From NCBI GenBank assembly GCA_050744325.1, contig JBOGHK010000168.1, positions 1-64,000 of the forward strand: a stretch of DNA of 64,000 nt. Direction: 5' to 3'. Below the pieces are notes generated by a model that was given only the letters and a program-made list of their open reading frames with translations, was not told the origin of the DNA and did not search any database. The position numbers and the translations under genes were made by a program. Positions 27,284 through 35,436 of this stretch are shown one piece after another (position 1 is the stretch's first letter; each line of letters starts with the position of its first letter). The stretch comes from DASXTK01 sp050744325. Its GTDB lineage: Bacteria > Actinomycetota > Acidimicrobiia > Acidimicrobiales > VFJN01.

Positions 27284-28167
27284 TCGACGCCGGCGAGCGC
27301 CGGATCCTGTCCCCGTTCGACTGGGGCCGGGCCCAGGTGCGGTGGGCGATGCGCAGCGCACACGGGTTGGCGCTGCTCGCCCTGCTGGTGACCAGCGTCG
27401 GTCCGCTCCTGTGGCTGGCCAAGGCGGCGACCAGCACCACCCAGGACACGCTGCGCACGCCCCTCGGGCTGTGGCCGAGCGGCGTCGACACCGAGAACCT
27501 GTCGACGGCGTGGAACCAGGCCGACATCAGCAGGTACTTCGCCAACACGGTGTGGGTGGCGCTGGGCTCGGGCGCCGTGCAGCTGCTGGTTGCGACCACC
27601 GGCGGCTTCGTGCTGTCGGTGCTGCGGCCCTGGTACGCCAGGATCCTGACCGCGGCGGTGCTGGCGACGCTGTTCGTGCCGGGGGTGGTGGTGCTGGTGC
27701 CGCTGTTCCTGACCGTGCTCGATCTGCCGGTGTTCGATCGGTCGCTGCTCAACACCTACTGGGCGGTGTGGCTGCCGGCGGGGGCCAACGCCTTCAACGT
27801 GCTGCTGGTCAAACGGTTCATGGACGGCCTGCCGCGCGAGGTGTTCGAGGCCGCCCGGGTCGACGGTGCGGGCCCGTTCCGCCTGCTGTGGTCGGTGGCG
27901 CTGCCGATGTCCCGGCCAATCCTGGGGGTGGTGTCGATCTTCGCGGTGCTCAACGCGTGGAAGGACTACCTCTGGCCGCTCATCGTCCTGCCCGACCCGG
28001 CGATCCAGCCCCTGTCGGTGCGGCTCCCGACGATCCGCGACACGGTGGAGCTCGACGTGTTCCTCGCAGCGTTGCTGATCTCGATGGCGCTGCCGATCGT
28101 GATCTTCCTGGTCTTCCAGCGGCTGTTCCTCCGCAACGCGGGCCTCGGCGGCGCCGTCAAGGGATGA
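27280..28167 (+). CDS. Carbohydrate ABC transporter permease, MalG type
   Basis: Second permease of the alpha-glucoside importer, 295 residues starting at GTG inside the previous stop. Six helices are predicted (HGLALLALLVTSVGPLLWLA, LQLLVATTGGFVLSV-type region, TAAVLATLFVPGVVVLVPLF and others). The EAA loop reads EAARVDGAGPFRLLWSVALP. As in the xyloside unit, no ATPase gene accompanies it, consistent with a shared MsiK-like ATPase elsewhere. A strong hairpin follows the stop. Confidence 0.9.
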   Translation: MIDAGERRILSPFDWGRAQVRWAMRSAHGLALLALLVTSVGPLLWLAKAATSTTQDTLRTPLGLWPSGVDTENLSTAWNQADISRYFANTVWVALGSGAVQLLVATTGGFVLSVLRPWYARILTAAVLATLFVPGVVVLVPLFLTVLDLPVFDRSLLNTYWAVWLPAGANAFNVLLVKRFMDGLPREVFEAARVDGAGPFRLLWSVALPMSRPILGVVSIFAVLNAWKDYLWPLIVLPDPAIQPLSVRLPTIRDTVELDVFLAALLISMALPIVIFLVFQRLFLRNAGLGGAVKG

Positions 28168-28179
28168 CCCTTCGAAATT

Positions 28180-28216
28180 GCGGCAGAAGGCGCTCGTTTC
28201 CGACGCTTTCTGCCGC
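28180..28216. terminator. Bidirectional hairpin terminator between convergent operons
   Basis: GCGGCAGAAGGCG (28180-28192) pairs with CGCTTTCTGCCGC (28204-28216) with one G-T wobble and an 11-nt loop. It lies 13 bp after the permease stop and 16 bp after the stop of the convergent nitrate transporter. The T-tract is short on both strands. Confidence 0.75.
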
Positions 28217-28231
28217 GGTTTCGGGCCCGGG

Positions 28232-29728
28232 TCAGACTGGCGAGGTGGCGAGGGTGACCGTCCGCTCGTCGCGGACGTAGCTCGAGCTGGCGCGCAGATA
28301 GGCGAACCAGGTGACCACCGCGAACACGACGTAGGAGCCGAGGAACACGCCGAGGGCGGGGATGGCCCAGTCGGCGTTGGCGCTCGCGGCAGCCACCCGC
28401 TCCGCAGGTGTCGCCGCGTCGGCGACAAGAGTGGACACGCTCAGGCTGGCCTGGCGGAGCATCACCTGGATCAGGACCCCGCCGAAGGCCCCGACGGCCC
28501 CGGCGATGCCGATGACCGCAGCGGCCCGGCGTTTGAACTCGACGCCGAGCTCATCGGTGTAGCCACCGGCCGCCCGAGCCTCCTTGTGGCCGAGGACGGC
28601 GAAGATCGACGGGATCATCTTGTAGGTCGAGCCGTTCCCCATGCCCGACAGCAGGAAGATCAGCATGAACGAGCCGAAGAACAACGGGAAGGCACGCTCC
28701 TGGACGCCGCGGAGCGCCGTCGCGGTGAACAGCGCCATTCCGACGAACACCCACAGTGTGACCTTCGCGCCGCCGATCCGGTCGGACAGCCAGCCGCCCA
28801 GCGGCCGGGCCAGCGAGCCGATCAGCGCCCCGATGAAGCTGAGGCCCGCCAGGTAGGTCGCGACGAACGGGTGGTCGGCGAGGAAGTCCGGGAAGGTGTT
28901 CTTCATCACCAGGGGCAGGGCGAACGAGAAGCCGATGAACGACCCGAACGTGCCGATGTAGAGGAACGACATGACCCACGTCTGCGGGTAGCGCAGCGCG
29001 ACCACGTACGACCGGGTGTCGGCCGTGGCCTGGGTGAGGCTGTCCATGTAGCGCCATGCGGCGACCGAGGCGACGGCGATCAACGGCATCCACATCAGCC
29101 CGGCGTAGGCCAGGTGGACCCGGTGCTCGGGCAGCTTCACGGTGGCGGCGGGCACGCCGACGATGATCGCCAGCGGCACCAGCAGCTGGGCGGAGGCGAC
29201 GCCGAGGTTGCCGCCTGCGGCATTCAGGCCCAGCGCCCAGCCCTTGCGGAGCTCGGGATAGAAGAACGAGATGTTGGCCATCGACGACGAGAAGTTGCCG
29301 CCGCCGACACCGGCGGTCGCCGCGCACGCGATCAGCACCCAGAGCTGGACGTCGTGGCTCTGGTCCGCCAGCCACCCGCTGGGCACCACGACAGCTAGCA
29401 GGGTCACCGGGAGGAACAGCAACGCAGCGCTGAACACCGTCCAAGCGCGACCGCCGAACCGGGGGACGGCGAACGTGTAGGGGATCCGCAGCATCGAGCC
29501 GATCAGGTTCGGTACCAGCGTCAGCAGGAACAGCTCGGACACCGACACAGCGATCCCAGCATTGGCCAGGTTGATCACCACGATGGTCCACAGCACCCAC
29601 ACGCTGAAGCCGAGGTGCTCGGCGAACATCGACCAGGCGAGGTTCCTGCGGGCGATCTTGTTGCCGGTGCTCTCCCAGAACCGTTGGTCGTCGGGGTCCC
29701 AGTGGTCGATCCAACGGCCTCGGCTCAT
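28232..29728 (-). CDS. narK: Nitrate/nitrite transporter, NarK-family MFS
   Basis: Major facilitator of 498 residues with about 12 helices. The N-terminus WIDHWDPDDQRFWESTGNKI is typical of actinobacterial NarK. Nitrate-signature-like glycine-rich helices appear as GVGGGNFSSSMANISFFYP and LSGMGNGSTYKMIPSIF. It brings nitrate in or exchanges it for nitrite. The ATG overlaps the stop of the nitrate reductase gene, so the two are co-expressed. Together with the siroheme reductase at 7446 and the NnaR-like gene it completes nitrate assimilation. Confidence 0.9.
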   Translation of the reverse strand: MSRGRWIDHWDPDDQRFWESTGNKIARRNLAWSMFAEHLGFSVWVLWTIVVINLANAGIAVSVSELFLLTLVPNLIGSMLRIPYTFAVPRFGGRAWTVFSAALLFLPVTLLAVVVPSGWLADQSHDVQLWVLIACAATAGVGGGNFSSSMANISFFYPELRKGWALGLNAAGGNLGVASAQLLVPLAIIVGVPAATVKLPEHRVHLAYAGLMWMPLIAVASVAAWRYMDSLTQATADTRSYVVALRYPQTWVMSFLYIGTFGSFIGFSFALPLVMKNTFPDFLADHPFVATYLAGLSFIGALIGSLARPLGGWLSDRIGGAKVTLWVFVGMALFTATALRGVQERAFPLFFGSFMLIFLLSGMGNGSTYKMIPSIFAVLGHKEARAAGGYTDELGVEFKRRAAAVIGIAGAVGAFGGVLIQVMLRQASLSVSTLVADAATPAERVAAASANADWAIPALGVFLGSYVVFAVVTWFAYLRASSSYVRDERTVTLATSPV

Positions 29729-32136
29729 CGCATCCCCCTGGTGGTCGCCAGCGCGGTGTGGTCGCCGGTCACGTCGGCCGCGGTGCGGTGCGTGCCGTCA
29801 TCCGGGTCGGGCCGCGCCGCCAGGGCCTGGTCGGTGTGGTCGGTGTGGTCGGTGTGGTCGGTGTGGTCGGTGCGGTCGGTGTGGTCCGTGCGGTCTGCGG
29901 CCGGGGCCACGTGCACCGGCACGACCTTGAAGTTCGGGATCCGGCTGGTCGGGTCGAGCTCGTCCGCCGACGTGAGCCGGTTCGCGACCGGCCAGTGGTA
30001 GGGAAGGAACACGGTGTCCCGACGCAGCCGTGGGTTCGCGGTCCAGGCCACGACCACGTCGCCACGACGGCTACCGAGCCGTACCGGCTCGCCCGCGACC
30101 AGGCCGCACGCGGCGGCGGTCTCCGGGTGGACCTCCACCACGGGCTCGGGGCTCACCGCGACCAGCGCGGGGATCCGGCGCGTCTGCGCGCCCGACAGGT
30201 AGTGGTGCAGCACCCGCCCGGTGGTCAGCACCAGCGTCTCGCTCGGTGCCGCACCGGACCTCGCTGCCCCAGGCGCCAAGGCGGGTCCTGCCCGCGCCGG
30301 CAGGCGACCAGTCGCGAGGGCAGGCGCCGCAGCCGCGGTTGGGGGGCGCGTCGCAGCAGGCGCCGCGGCCGTCGTCGCGGGGACAGGCACCGCGCCCGTG
30401 ATTCCGGCCTCGGTCGCGGGGACAGGCGCCGCGGCCGTGGGTGGAGCCGCTACGGTCGGCTCGATCCGCACGAAGCGGGCGCGGCCGTCGGGGTGCCCGA
30501 AGCGCTCGGTGTGCAGCATCGGGGTCCCGGGGTGGTGTTCACCGGGGCACGGCCAGAACAGGCCGTCGCCCTCGCGTAGGCGGTCCCAGGTGATCCCCGC
30601 GTAGTCGACCGGGCCTCCGGCGGACACCCGGCGCAGCTCGTCGAACACCTCCCGGCCCCGGACATAGCGAAGGTGCCGACCTGCGCCCAGACGGTTGGCC
30701 AGGTTGCGCAGGACGTCGATCTCGCTGCGACCGGCGGTCGGCGGGACCGCCTGGTCGCAGCGGAGCACCCGCCCCTCCAGCGAGGTGATCGTGCCCTCGA
30801 TCTCGCCGAACGTGGTGCCGGGCAGCACCACCGTGGCCTGCCGAGCGGTCTCGGAGAGGAAGGGATCGATCACCACGAGGTGGTCGAGATGGTCGAGCGC
30901 GGCTGCGGTGTGGACCAGGTCGGGCGCCGAGACCATGGGGTTGGTGGACAGCAACAGCATCCCCGCCACCGAGCCGGCGCGGCCGTCGGCCAGCAGCTCG
31001 ACGTAGGTCCGCCCCCGTCCCGGGAGCGCCGACTCGGGCACGCCCCAGCGCTCGGCCACCACCCGACGGTGGTCGGGGTTCTCGACGGACCGCCCGGAAG
31101 GCAGCTGGTCGCAGCGCTGACCGTGCTCACGACCGCCCTGGCCGTTGCGTTGGCCTGTGAGCATGTCGATGCCGCAGCCGGGCCGCCCGACGTGGCCTCG
31201 GGCCAGTGCCAAGTTGAGCCAGGCGCGCACGTTGGCCACCCCGGTGACCTGCTGCTCGGCGCCCCGGGCGTGGAGGTACATGGCCCGGTCGGCCTGCGCC
31301 AGCAGCGCAGCGACTTCGCGGACGTGGGCTGCGGGGACGCCGGCGGTCGCGTCGACAGCCTCGGGGGTCCACCGCTCCGCGCCGACGAGCGCCTCACCCA
31401 GGCCAGTGGTGCGTGCCGAGCAGAACTCCTCGTCGATGCCGCCCAGATGTGCGATCTCGCGCAGCAGGCCGTTCGCGACGACGGCGTCGGTCCCGGGGCG
31501 CAGGGGAAGCCAGCAGTCGTCGTCAGTGACGAACCGGCCGGCCCGCGGGTCGATCACCACGACCCGACCGCCCCGGCGCCGGAGCTTCGCGAGCAGCGAC
31601 GGGATGGCCACCGGGAACGAGGACGACAGGTTCGCGCCGATCACCACGGCGACTTGGGCTCGGTCGAGCTCCGCGAGTGGCGTCGGTGCCCGGTCGATGC
31701 CGAACGCCTGCGTGTAGGCGACCCCCGCCGAGGTCATGCACATCCGCCCGTTGAGGTCGACGTGCGGGGTGCGCAGCGTCAGGCGAGCGAACTTCCCGAC
31801 CAGGTAGGCGACCTCGTTGGTCAACGACCCCCCGCTGAGCACCGCGTTGGCGGCGGGGCCTCGCTCGGCGGCGATGCGCGCGAACCCGGCGGCGGCCCGG
31901 TCGAGGGCCGTGTCCCAGTCGGTCTCGACCAGCCGACTCCCCTGGCGGACGAGGGGGCGGACCAGGCGGTCGGAGTGGTGGATCTGCTCTGTGGCCGAGC
32001 GGCCCTTCGCACACAGGGCTCCGCGGGTGAGCGGCGAACCCTTCCAAAGCTCGATGCCCACGACGGTGCCCCCGGTCTCGCGGAGGCCGAGCCCACAGTT
32101 CAGGGCGCAGTAGGGGCAGTGGGTCAACGCCACCAT
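29725..32136 (-). CDS. nasA: Assimilatory nitrate reductase, molybdopterin catalytic subunit
   Basis: Molybdopterin oxidoreductase of 803 residues. 4Fe-4S ligands are C7, C10, C14 and C42 (HCPYCALNCG, GALCAKGR). Cofactor-binding regions follow (LSGGSLTNEVAYLVGKFARL, VVIGANLSSSFPVAIPS, VVVIDPRAGRF) and a C-terminal molydopterin-dinucleotide-binding domain (TTGRVLHHYLSGAQTRRIPAL). Two features are odd. An Ala/Pro-rich insert of about 75 residues (near 555-630) separates catalytic and C-terminal domains. The C-terminal tail contains Asp-His-Thr repeats from a 9-bp tandem repeat. No NasA-type 2Fe-2S tail is seen. Reduces nitrate to nitrite in the cytoplasm. Confidence 0.88.
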   Translation of the reverse strand: MVALTHCPYCALNCGLGLRETGGTVVGIELWKGSPLTRGALCAKGRSATEQIHHSDRLVRPLVRQGSRLVETDWDTALDRAAAGFARIAAERGPAANAVLSGGSLTNEVAYLVGKFARLTLRTPHVDLNGRMCMTSAGVAYTQAFGIDRAPTPLAELDRAQVAVVIGANLSSSFPVAIPSLLAKLRRRGGRVVVIDPRAGRFVTDDDCWLPLRPGTDAVVANGLLREIAHLGGIDEEFCSARTTGLGEALVGAERWTPEAVDATAGVPAAHVREVAALLAQADRAMYLHARGAEQQVTGVANVRAWLNLALARGHVGRPGCGIDMLTGQRNGQGGREHGQRCDQLPSGRSVENPDHRRVVAERWGVPESALPGRGRTYVELLADGRAGSVAGMLLLSTNPMVSAPDLVHTAAALDHLDHLVVIDPFLSETARQATVVLPGTTFGEIEGTITSLEGRVLRCDQAVPPTAGRSEIDVLRNLANRLGAGRHLRYVRGREVFDELRRVSAGGPVDYAGITWDRLREGDGLFWPCPGEHHPGTPMLHTERFGHPDGRARFVRIEPTVAAPPTAAAPVPATEAGITGAVPVPATTAAAPAATRPPTAAAAPALATGRLPARAGPALAPGAARSGAAPSETLVLTTGRVLHHYLSGAQTRRIPALVAVSPEPVVEVHPETAAACGLVAGEPVRLGSRRGDVVVAWTANPRLRRDTVFLPYHWPVANRLTSADELDPTSRIPNFKVVPVHVAPAADRTDHTDRTDHTDHTDHTDHTDQALAARPDPDDGTHRTAADVTGDHTALATTRGMR
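29830..29895. repeat. 9-bp tandem repeat inside nasA 3' end
   Basis: About seven copies of GTCGGTGTG with few changes. On the coding strand they read Asp-His-Thr or Asp-Arg-Thr triplets in the enzyme's C-terminal tail. Because the unit is 9 bp, copy-number change keeps the frame. Confidence 0.9.
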
Positions 32137-32503
32137 GCATGCATGATCGGGGGGCCCGATGTCGGTGGCACGGCTGTCCCGTTAACCGTGCGACGCGGTT
32201 GACTCGCAGCTTCCGGCGCCGCACCGTCAACGGCGGGTAACGCCCCCGAAACGTTCTGTGAGCGGACGCCACCGGACCGTGCACTGGCGTCGGCCACGGG
32301 GCGAACGTGCCGACGATCCGGCCCGCTGCCTCCTGAGCACGACGCTCGAGAGGCGCTCCGGCGGTTCGACGACGCTCAATCGTCCTGCCCTCTCGTCGGG
32401 TGGTTCGACCCGGGGGTCGGGCACCGTGCGAGCAGGTCGGACATCCGATCCACCCGCCGTCGCAACACCTGCCCGCTGCCCGCCGACGCCGGTCCGAAGG
32501 GGG
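32137..32503. other. Gene-free stretch upstream of nasA
   Basis: No convincing coding sequence on either strand. It must hold the nasA promoter (minus strand) and the end of the HNH gene transcript. The only structure seen is the inverted repeat at 32181-32203. The stretch GGTTCGACCC near 32401 resembles a tRNA T-loop but no acceptor or anticodon stem fits. Confidence 0.6.
32181..32203. promoter_or_regulatory. Inverted repeat upstream of nasA
   Basis: GTTAACCG (32181-32188) and CGGTTGAC (32196-32203) form a 7-of-8 inverted repeat, 45-67 bp before the nasA ATG. This is a position suited to an activator or repressor such as GlnR or NnaR, but spacing does not match the textbook GlnR box. Confidence 0.4.
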
Positions 32504-33712
32504 TTAGCGGGTGTCGGGGGGCACTGGTCGGTCGGGGTCGAGGAGTTGGGTGCCGGAGCGTTGCTCGAAGTTGTAGGTCCACCAGTTGTGGGTGTCGCAG
32601 GCGGATCGCCCGTTCTCTTGGGTGGTGAACCCGCCGTGGCACACGGGGTCGAGGTGGTCGATGTGGCAGCGCTCGGCGGGGACCTTGCAGGTGGGGTGGA
32701 AGCACCAGCGGTCACGCAGCTCGATCGCCCTCCGCAGGCCTCCCCGGAAGAACCGGGCTCGTTTGGAGAGCTCGATCACCCGCTTGCCGGGCCCGTAGAT
32801 GATCCGCTCGATATCGGCGTGGCCGAGGTGGGGTACGAGCAGGCCGGGGGCGATGACCGCGCCCGACGCAAGCTCGCACATGCGCTCGACCGTGCCAGTG
32901 CCGACATGCACGGTAACCAGTGGCCGGGGACGCTTGCCGTGGGCAGGAGCGGTCATGGCTCGCCGCGCCATCTCGGCGAGCGCGTCGGCGCGGCGCTGCG
33001 CTGGGGTACGCGCCAGGTGTTCATTGCGGGTGTCGTCACCGTGGACGGCCCGGGCAGACTCCCAGTCGTTGCGGTAGAGCTCGTCGGTGATCCGGGTCAG
33101 GGCTTCGAGGAACTCGGCGCCCTGGACAGGGTCCAACAACCCGTCGATGCGAACCATGCCCCGCAACGTCTCGGACGCGTGCAGGTTGCGGGCCTCGACG
33201 TCGTCGTGGGCTTGGCGTTCCTCTTCGTCCTGGTCGACGAGCGCCTCCCAGTAGCGCAGATCACCCAGGAACGCCTCGAACCGCTGAGACGCGGCGCGGC
33301 GCACCAGCTCGTGTTCGTGGCGGGAGAACGCGTCGGCGGTCCCCGTTCGTGGCGACGCTGCCCGTTTGCAGAGCTCGACGGCGCGTTCACGGTCGATGTC
33401 ACCGGCCTCGAACGCCGCGCGCGTGACCGGCGCCAACCGCAACCGCCGCGTCAACCCGGCCAGGGCCTTGGCGGCACCAGCTGCGGCGCCAGTGCGGCGC
33501 GCCAGCCACGCCCACAGCGCCTTGGAGCCGTCGCGGCGCCACAGCTTGCGCCGGTCGATCTCGGCGACCAGTCGGGCCTGCTGAGCGACGAGCATGCTGT
33601 CGAGCTGGTGGAGGTCGGGCATGGCTGCGACCAGGTCGTCATCGCTCAGCGACGCCACGTCGTCGGCTCGGAGGCTTTCGATCGCCTCACGAAGCCTGAC
33701 AAGCCCTTGCAT
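32504..33712 (-). CDS. DUF222/HNH endonuclease-domain protein (13E12 repeat family)
   Basis: Protein of 402 residues with an N-terminal alpha-helical DUF222 region and a C-terminal HNH nuclease motif (CHIDHLDPVCHGG followed by NGRSACDTHNWW). The His-Asn-His-type metal and catalytic residues look intact, as do the zinc-site cysteines. These genes are multi-copy in actinomycetes and often sit near rearrangements; their function is not established. A second, truncated member starts at 37314. Upstream on the minus strand lie TATTCT as a possible -10 and the palindrome CATACGTATG (33739-33748). Confidence 0.85.
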   Translation of the reverse strand: MQGLVRLREAIESLRADDVASLSDDDLVAAMPDLHQLDSMLVAQQARLVAEIDRRKLWRRDGSKALWAWLARRTGAAAGAAKALAGLTRRLRLAPVTRAAFEAGDIDRERAVELCKRAASPRTGTADAFSRHEHELVRRAASQRFEAFLGDLRYWEALVDQDEEERQAHDDVEARNLHASETLRGMVRIDGLLDPVQGAEFLEALTRITDELYRNDWESARAVHGDDTRNEHLARTPAQRRADALAEMARRAMTAPAHGKRPRPLVTVHVGTGTVERMCELASGAVIAPGLLVPHLGHADIERIIYGPGKRVIELSKRARFFRGGLRRAIELRDRWCFHPTCKVPAERCHIDHLDPVCHGGFTTQENGRSACDTHNWWTYNFEQRSGTQLLDPDRPVPPDTR

Positions 33713-34395
33713 GTGACGACACTACCATAGAATACGAACATACGTATGGGATATCTCTTGGCTGCACCACCCTCACGATGTGGGGTGAGGGGACTCGACG
33801 CTGGTGGAACCGCTTCGACTTGTCGGCTTGGGCCAGGCGCCGATGTCGACGATGCGGAAGCGTTCGGGGGCGGGGATGAGGATGTCGCCTCGGTCGTTGA
33901 TGTCGACGGCGATCGAGTTGTTCGGATCCCCGGGGCCGTCGACGACGGTGTATCTGCCCCATCTGCGGGCGCGACAGCCGCCAACAGTGCCCCCACACGC
34001 CAGGGCCCGGATCCTGGCGGCCCCGGGATATCGCACCGAACCCCGCCGGGTTCCTCACCGTGGTCGAGCAGCACGATCGCGGTCGCGACGGCGTGGTCGC
34101 GGAGGGGCTCGATCGACAGGATCGTCTCGTCCTCGCTGAGCGTCGGGCGGAGCTGCGTGCGACGACGCGCTCGTCGCCAACGGCCTCCCCACCAGCAGGC
34201 GCTTGGCCGTCGAATAGGCGCTGGACATCCGGGACAAGCTAGGGGACGTCGACCGAGGTGCCGGCGCAGCGCACCCGGTCCGCCGACCACTTGACCTGGG
34301 GCGAGTCCGCGGCGACCGCCTCGGACGCGCGTCGGGCCGTGACATAGAGTGCACGCAATCGTTCGCTGTGGATCTGCCGGGCAAGGGGGGACGCG
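33713..34395. other. Gene-poor region between HNH and SDR genes
   Basis: About 680 bp with no intact gene. Near 33720-33755 it is AT-rich and holds the palindrome CATACGTATG. The rest reads as broken coding sequence on the minus strand in changing frames (for example SEDETILSIEPLRDHAVATA near 34100 and an NDRG-repeat fragment at 33773-34036). The last 60 bp contain the SDR gene's RBS GGGGGG. Confidence 0.5.
33773..34036 (-). pseudogene. Decayed fragment resembling a HAF-repeat (INDRG-type) extracellular protein
   Basis: The 87-residue reading frame includes RYTVVDGPGDPNNSIAVDIN and DRGDILIPAPERFRIVDIG. The pattern of a small-residue stretch followed by INDRGxI is typical of HAF-type beta-propeller repeats. 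Only one repeat remains, without signal peptide. Adjacent minus-strand sequence in another frame also looks protein-like, so this is probably a frameshifted remnant. Confidence 0.3.
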
Positions 34396-35295
34396 ATGAA
34401 CACGATGAAGGGCCGGGTCGCGATCATCACCGGTGCTGGTCGGGGCATCGGGCGTGAGCACGCGCTGCTGTTCGCTGCAGAGGGTGCCAAGGTCGTCGTC
34501 AACGACCTGGGCGGCGACCCGGACGGCACCGGAGCCGACGCATCGCCGGCCAACCAGGTGGTCGACGAGATCGTCGCCGGTGGAGGCGAGGCGGTCGCCA
34601 ACCACGACGACGTCTGTGACTGGGACGGGGCCAAGCGCCTAGTAGACACGGCGATCGACCAGTACGGCGACCTGCACGTGCTGGTCAACAACGCCGGGAT
34701 CCTCCGCGACCGGATGTTGGTCAACATGACCGAGGACGAGTGGGACGCCGTGGTGAAGGTCCACCTCAAGGGCCACTTCGCCCCCTTGCGGCACGCCGCC
34801 GCGCACTGGCGCGAGCAAGCGAAGGACGGCGTCGAGGCGAAGCGGGCCGTGGTCAACACGTCGTCCACGTCGGGGCTGTTCGGCAACGTCGGCCAGACCA
34901 ACTACGGCGCCGCCAAGATGGGCATCGGCGCGCTGACGATCATCGCCGCCCAGGAGCTGCGCCGCTACGGCGTGCGGGTCAACGCCATCGCTCCCGCCGC
35001 GCTCACCCGCCTGACGGCCGGGCTGACCGGGCCCGTGGAGGAGCGGGCCGGCGGCGACTCGGCGATGGACCCGGCCAATGTCTCGCCCTTCGTCGCCTAC
35101 CTCTCGACCGAGCACTGCCCGATCAACGGCCGGGTCTTCTTCGTGGTCGGCGGGCAGGTCCACCTGTTCCAGCCGTGGGCGCTGATCGACAAGATCGAGA
35201 CCGAGGGCCGTTGGACGGTCGAGGACCTCGAGCTCGAGGGCGCCCGGTTCGCCGACGTGCCCTTCGAGCTCGGCAACCCGTTCGGCGGCGGCTGA
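34396..35295 (+). CDS. SDR-family oxidoreductase, 3-hydroxyacyl-CoA dehydrogenase-like
   Basis: Short-chain dehydrogenase of 299 residues. NAD(P) loop GAGRGIGREHAL is at 13-24, the NNAG motif at about 98-101, and the catalytic region SSTSGLFGNVGQTNYGAAKMG has the Ser, Tyr and Lys of the family. The extended C-terminus and DLGGDPDGTGAD insert match the multifunctional-enzyme/HSD17B4 subgroup that oxidises 3-hydroxyacyl-CoA in lipid and steroid breakdown. RBS GGGGGGACGCG precedes the ATG. Convergent with an acyl-CoA synthetase, which fits a beta-oxidation-type role. Confidence 0.87.
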   Translation: MNTMKGRVAIITGAGRGIGREHALLFAAEGAKVVVNDLGGDPDGTGADASPANQVVDEIVAGGGEAVANHDDVCDWDGAKRLVDTAIDQYGDLHVLVNNAGILRDRMLVNMTEDEWDAVVKVHLKGHFAPLRHAAAHWREQAKDGVEAKRAVVNTSSTSGLFGNVGQTNYGAAKMGIGALTIIAAQELRRYGVRVNAIAPAALTRLTAGLTGPVEERAGGDSAMDPANVSPFVAYLSTEHCPINGRVFFVVGGQVHLFQPWALIDKIETEGRWTVEDLELEGARFADVPFELGNPFGGG

Positions 35296-35417
35296 CGTAG
35301 CGGTCCGGGAGATCGAAGCGAGCTGACGTAGCGGTCCGCGAGATCGAACCGAGCCGACGCATGCCGGTCCGGGACATTGAACCGAGCCGACGATGCCGGT
35401 CCGGGAGATCGAGCCGA
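35291..35417. repeat. Four tandem copies of a 31-33 bp repeat
   Basis: Copies at 35291-35321, 35322-35352, 35353-35385 and 35386-35417. Each begins GCYGACG, has GGTCCGSGA in the middle and ends GAxCCGA or GAAGCGA. The first copy contains the SDR stop codon. There are no spacers. The array fills most of the gap between the convergent SDR and acyl-CoA synthetase genes. Confidence 0.88.
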
Positions 35418-35436
35418 ACAGCGCCAGAGCGGCGAG

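Noticed and set aside
24965..27361. Long open frame of 798 codons on the minus strand
   Set aside because: It is antisense to the binding-protein and permease genes, which have clear families; the frame is open only because of high GC.
32181..32203. Canonical GlnR box
   Set aside because: Half-sites are inverted with wrong spacing; kept only as a generic inverted repeat.
32395..32420. tRNA T-arm-like GGTTCGACCC
   Set aside because: No matching acceptor, D or anticodon stems could be placed around it.
35291..35417. CRISPR array
   Set aside because: Units are directly adjacent with no unique spacers and no cas genes nearby.
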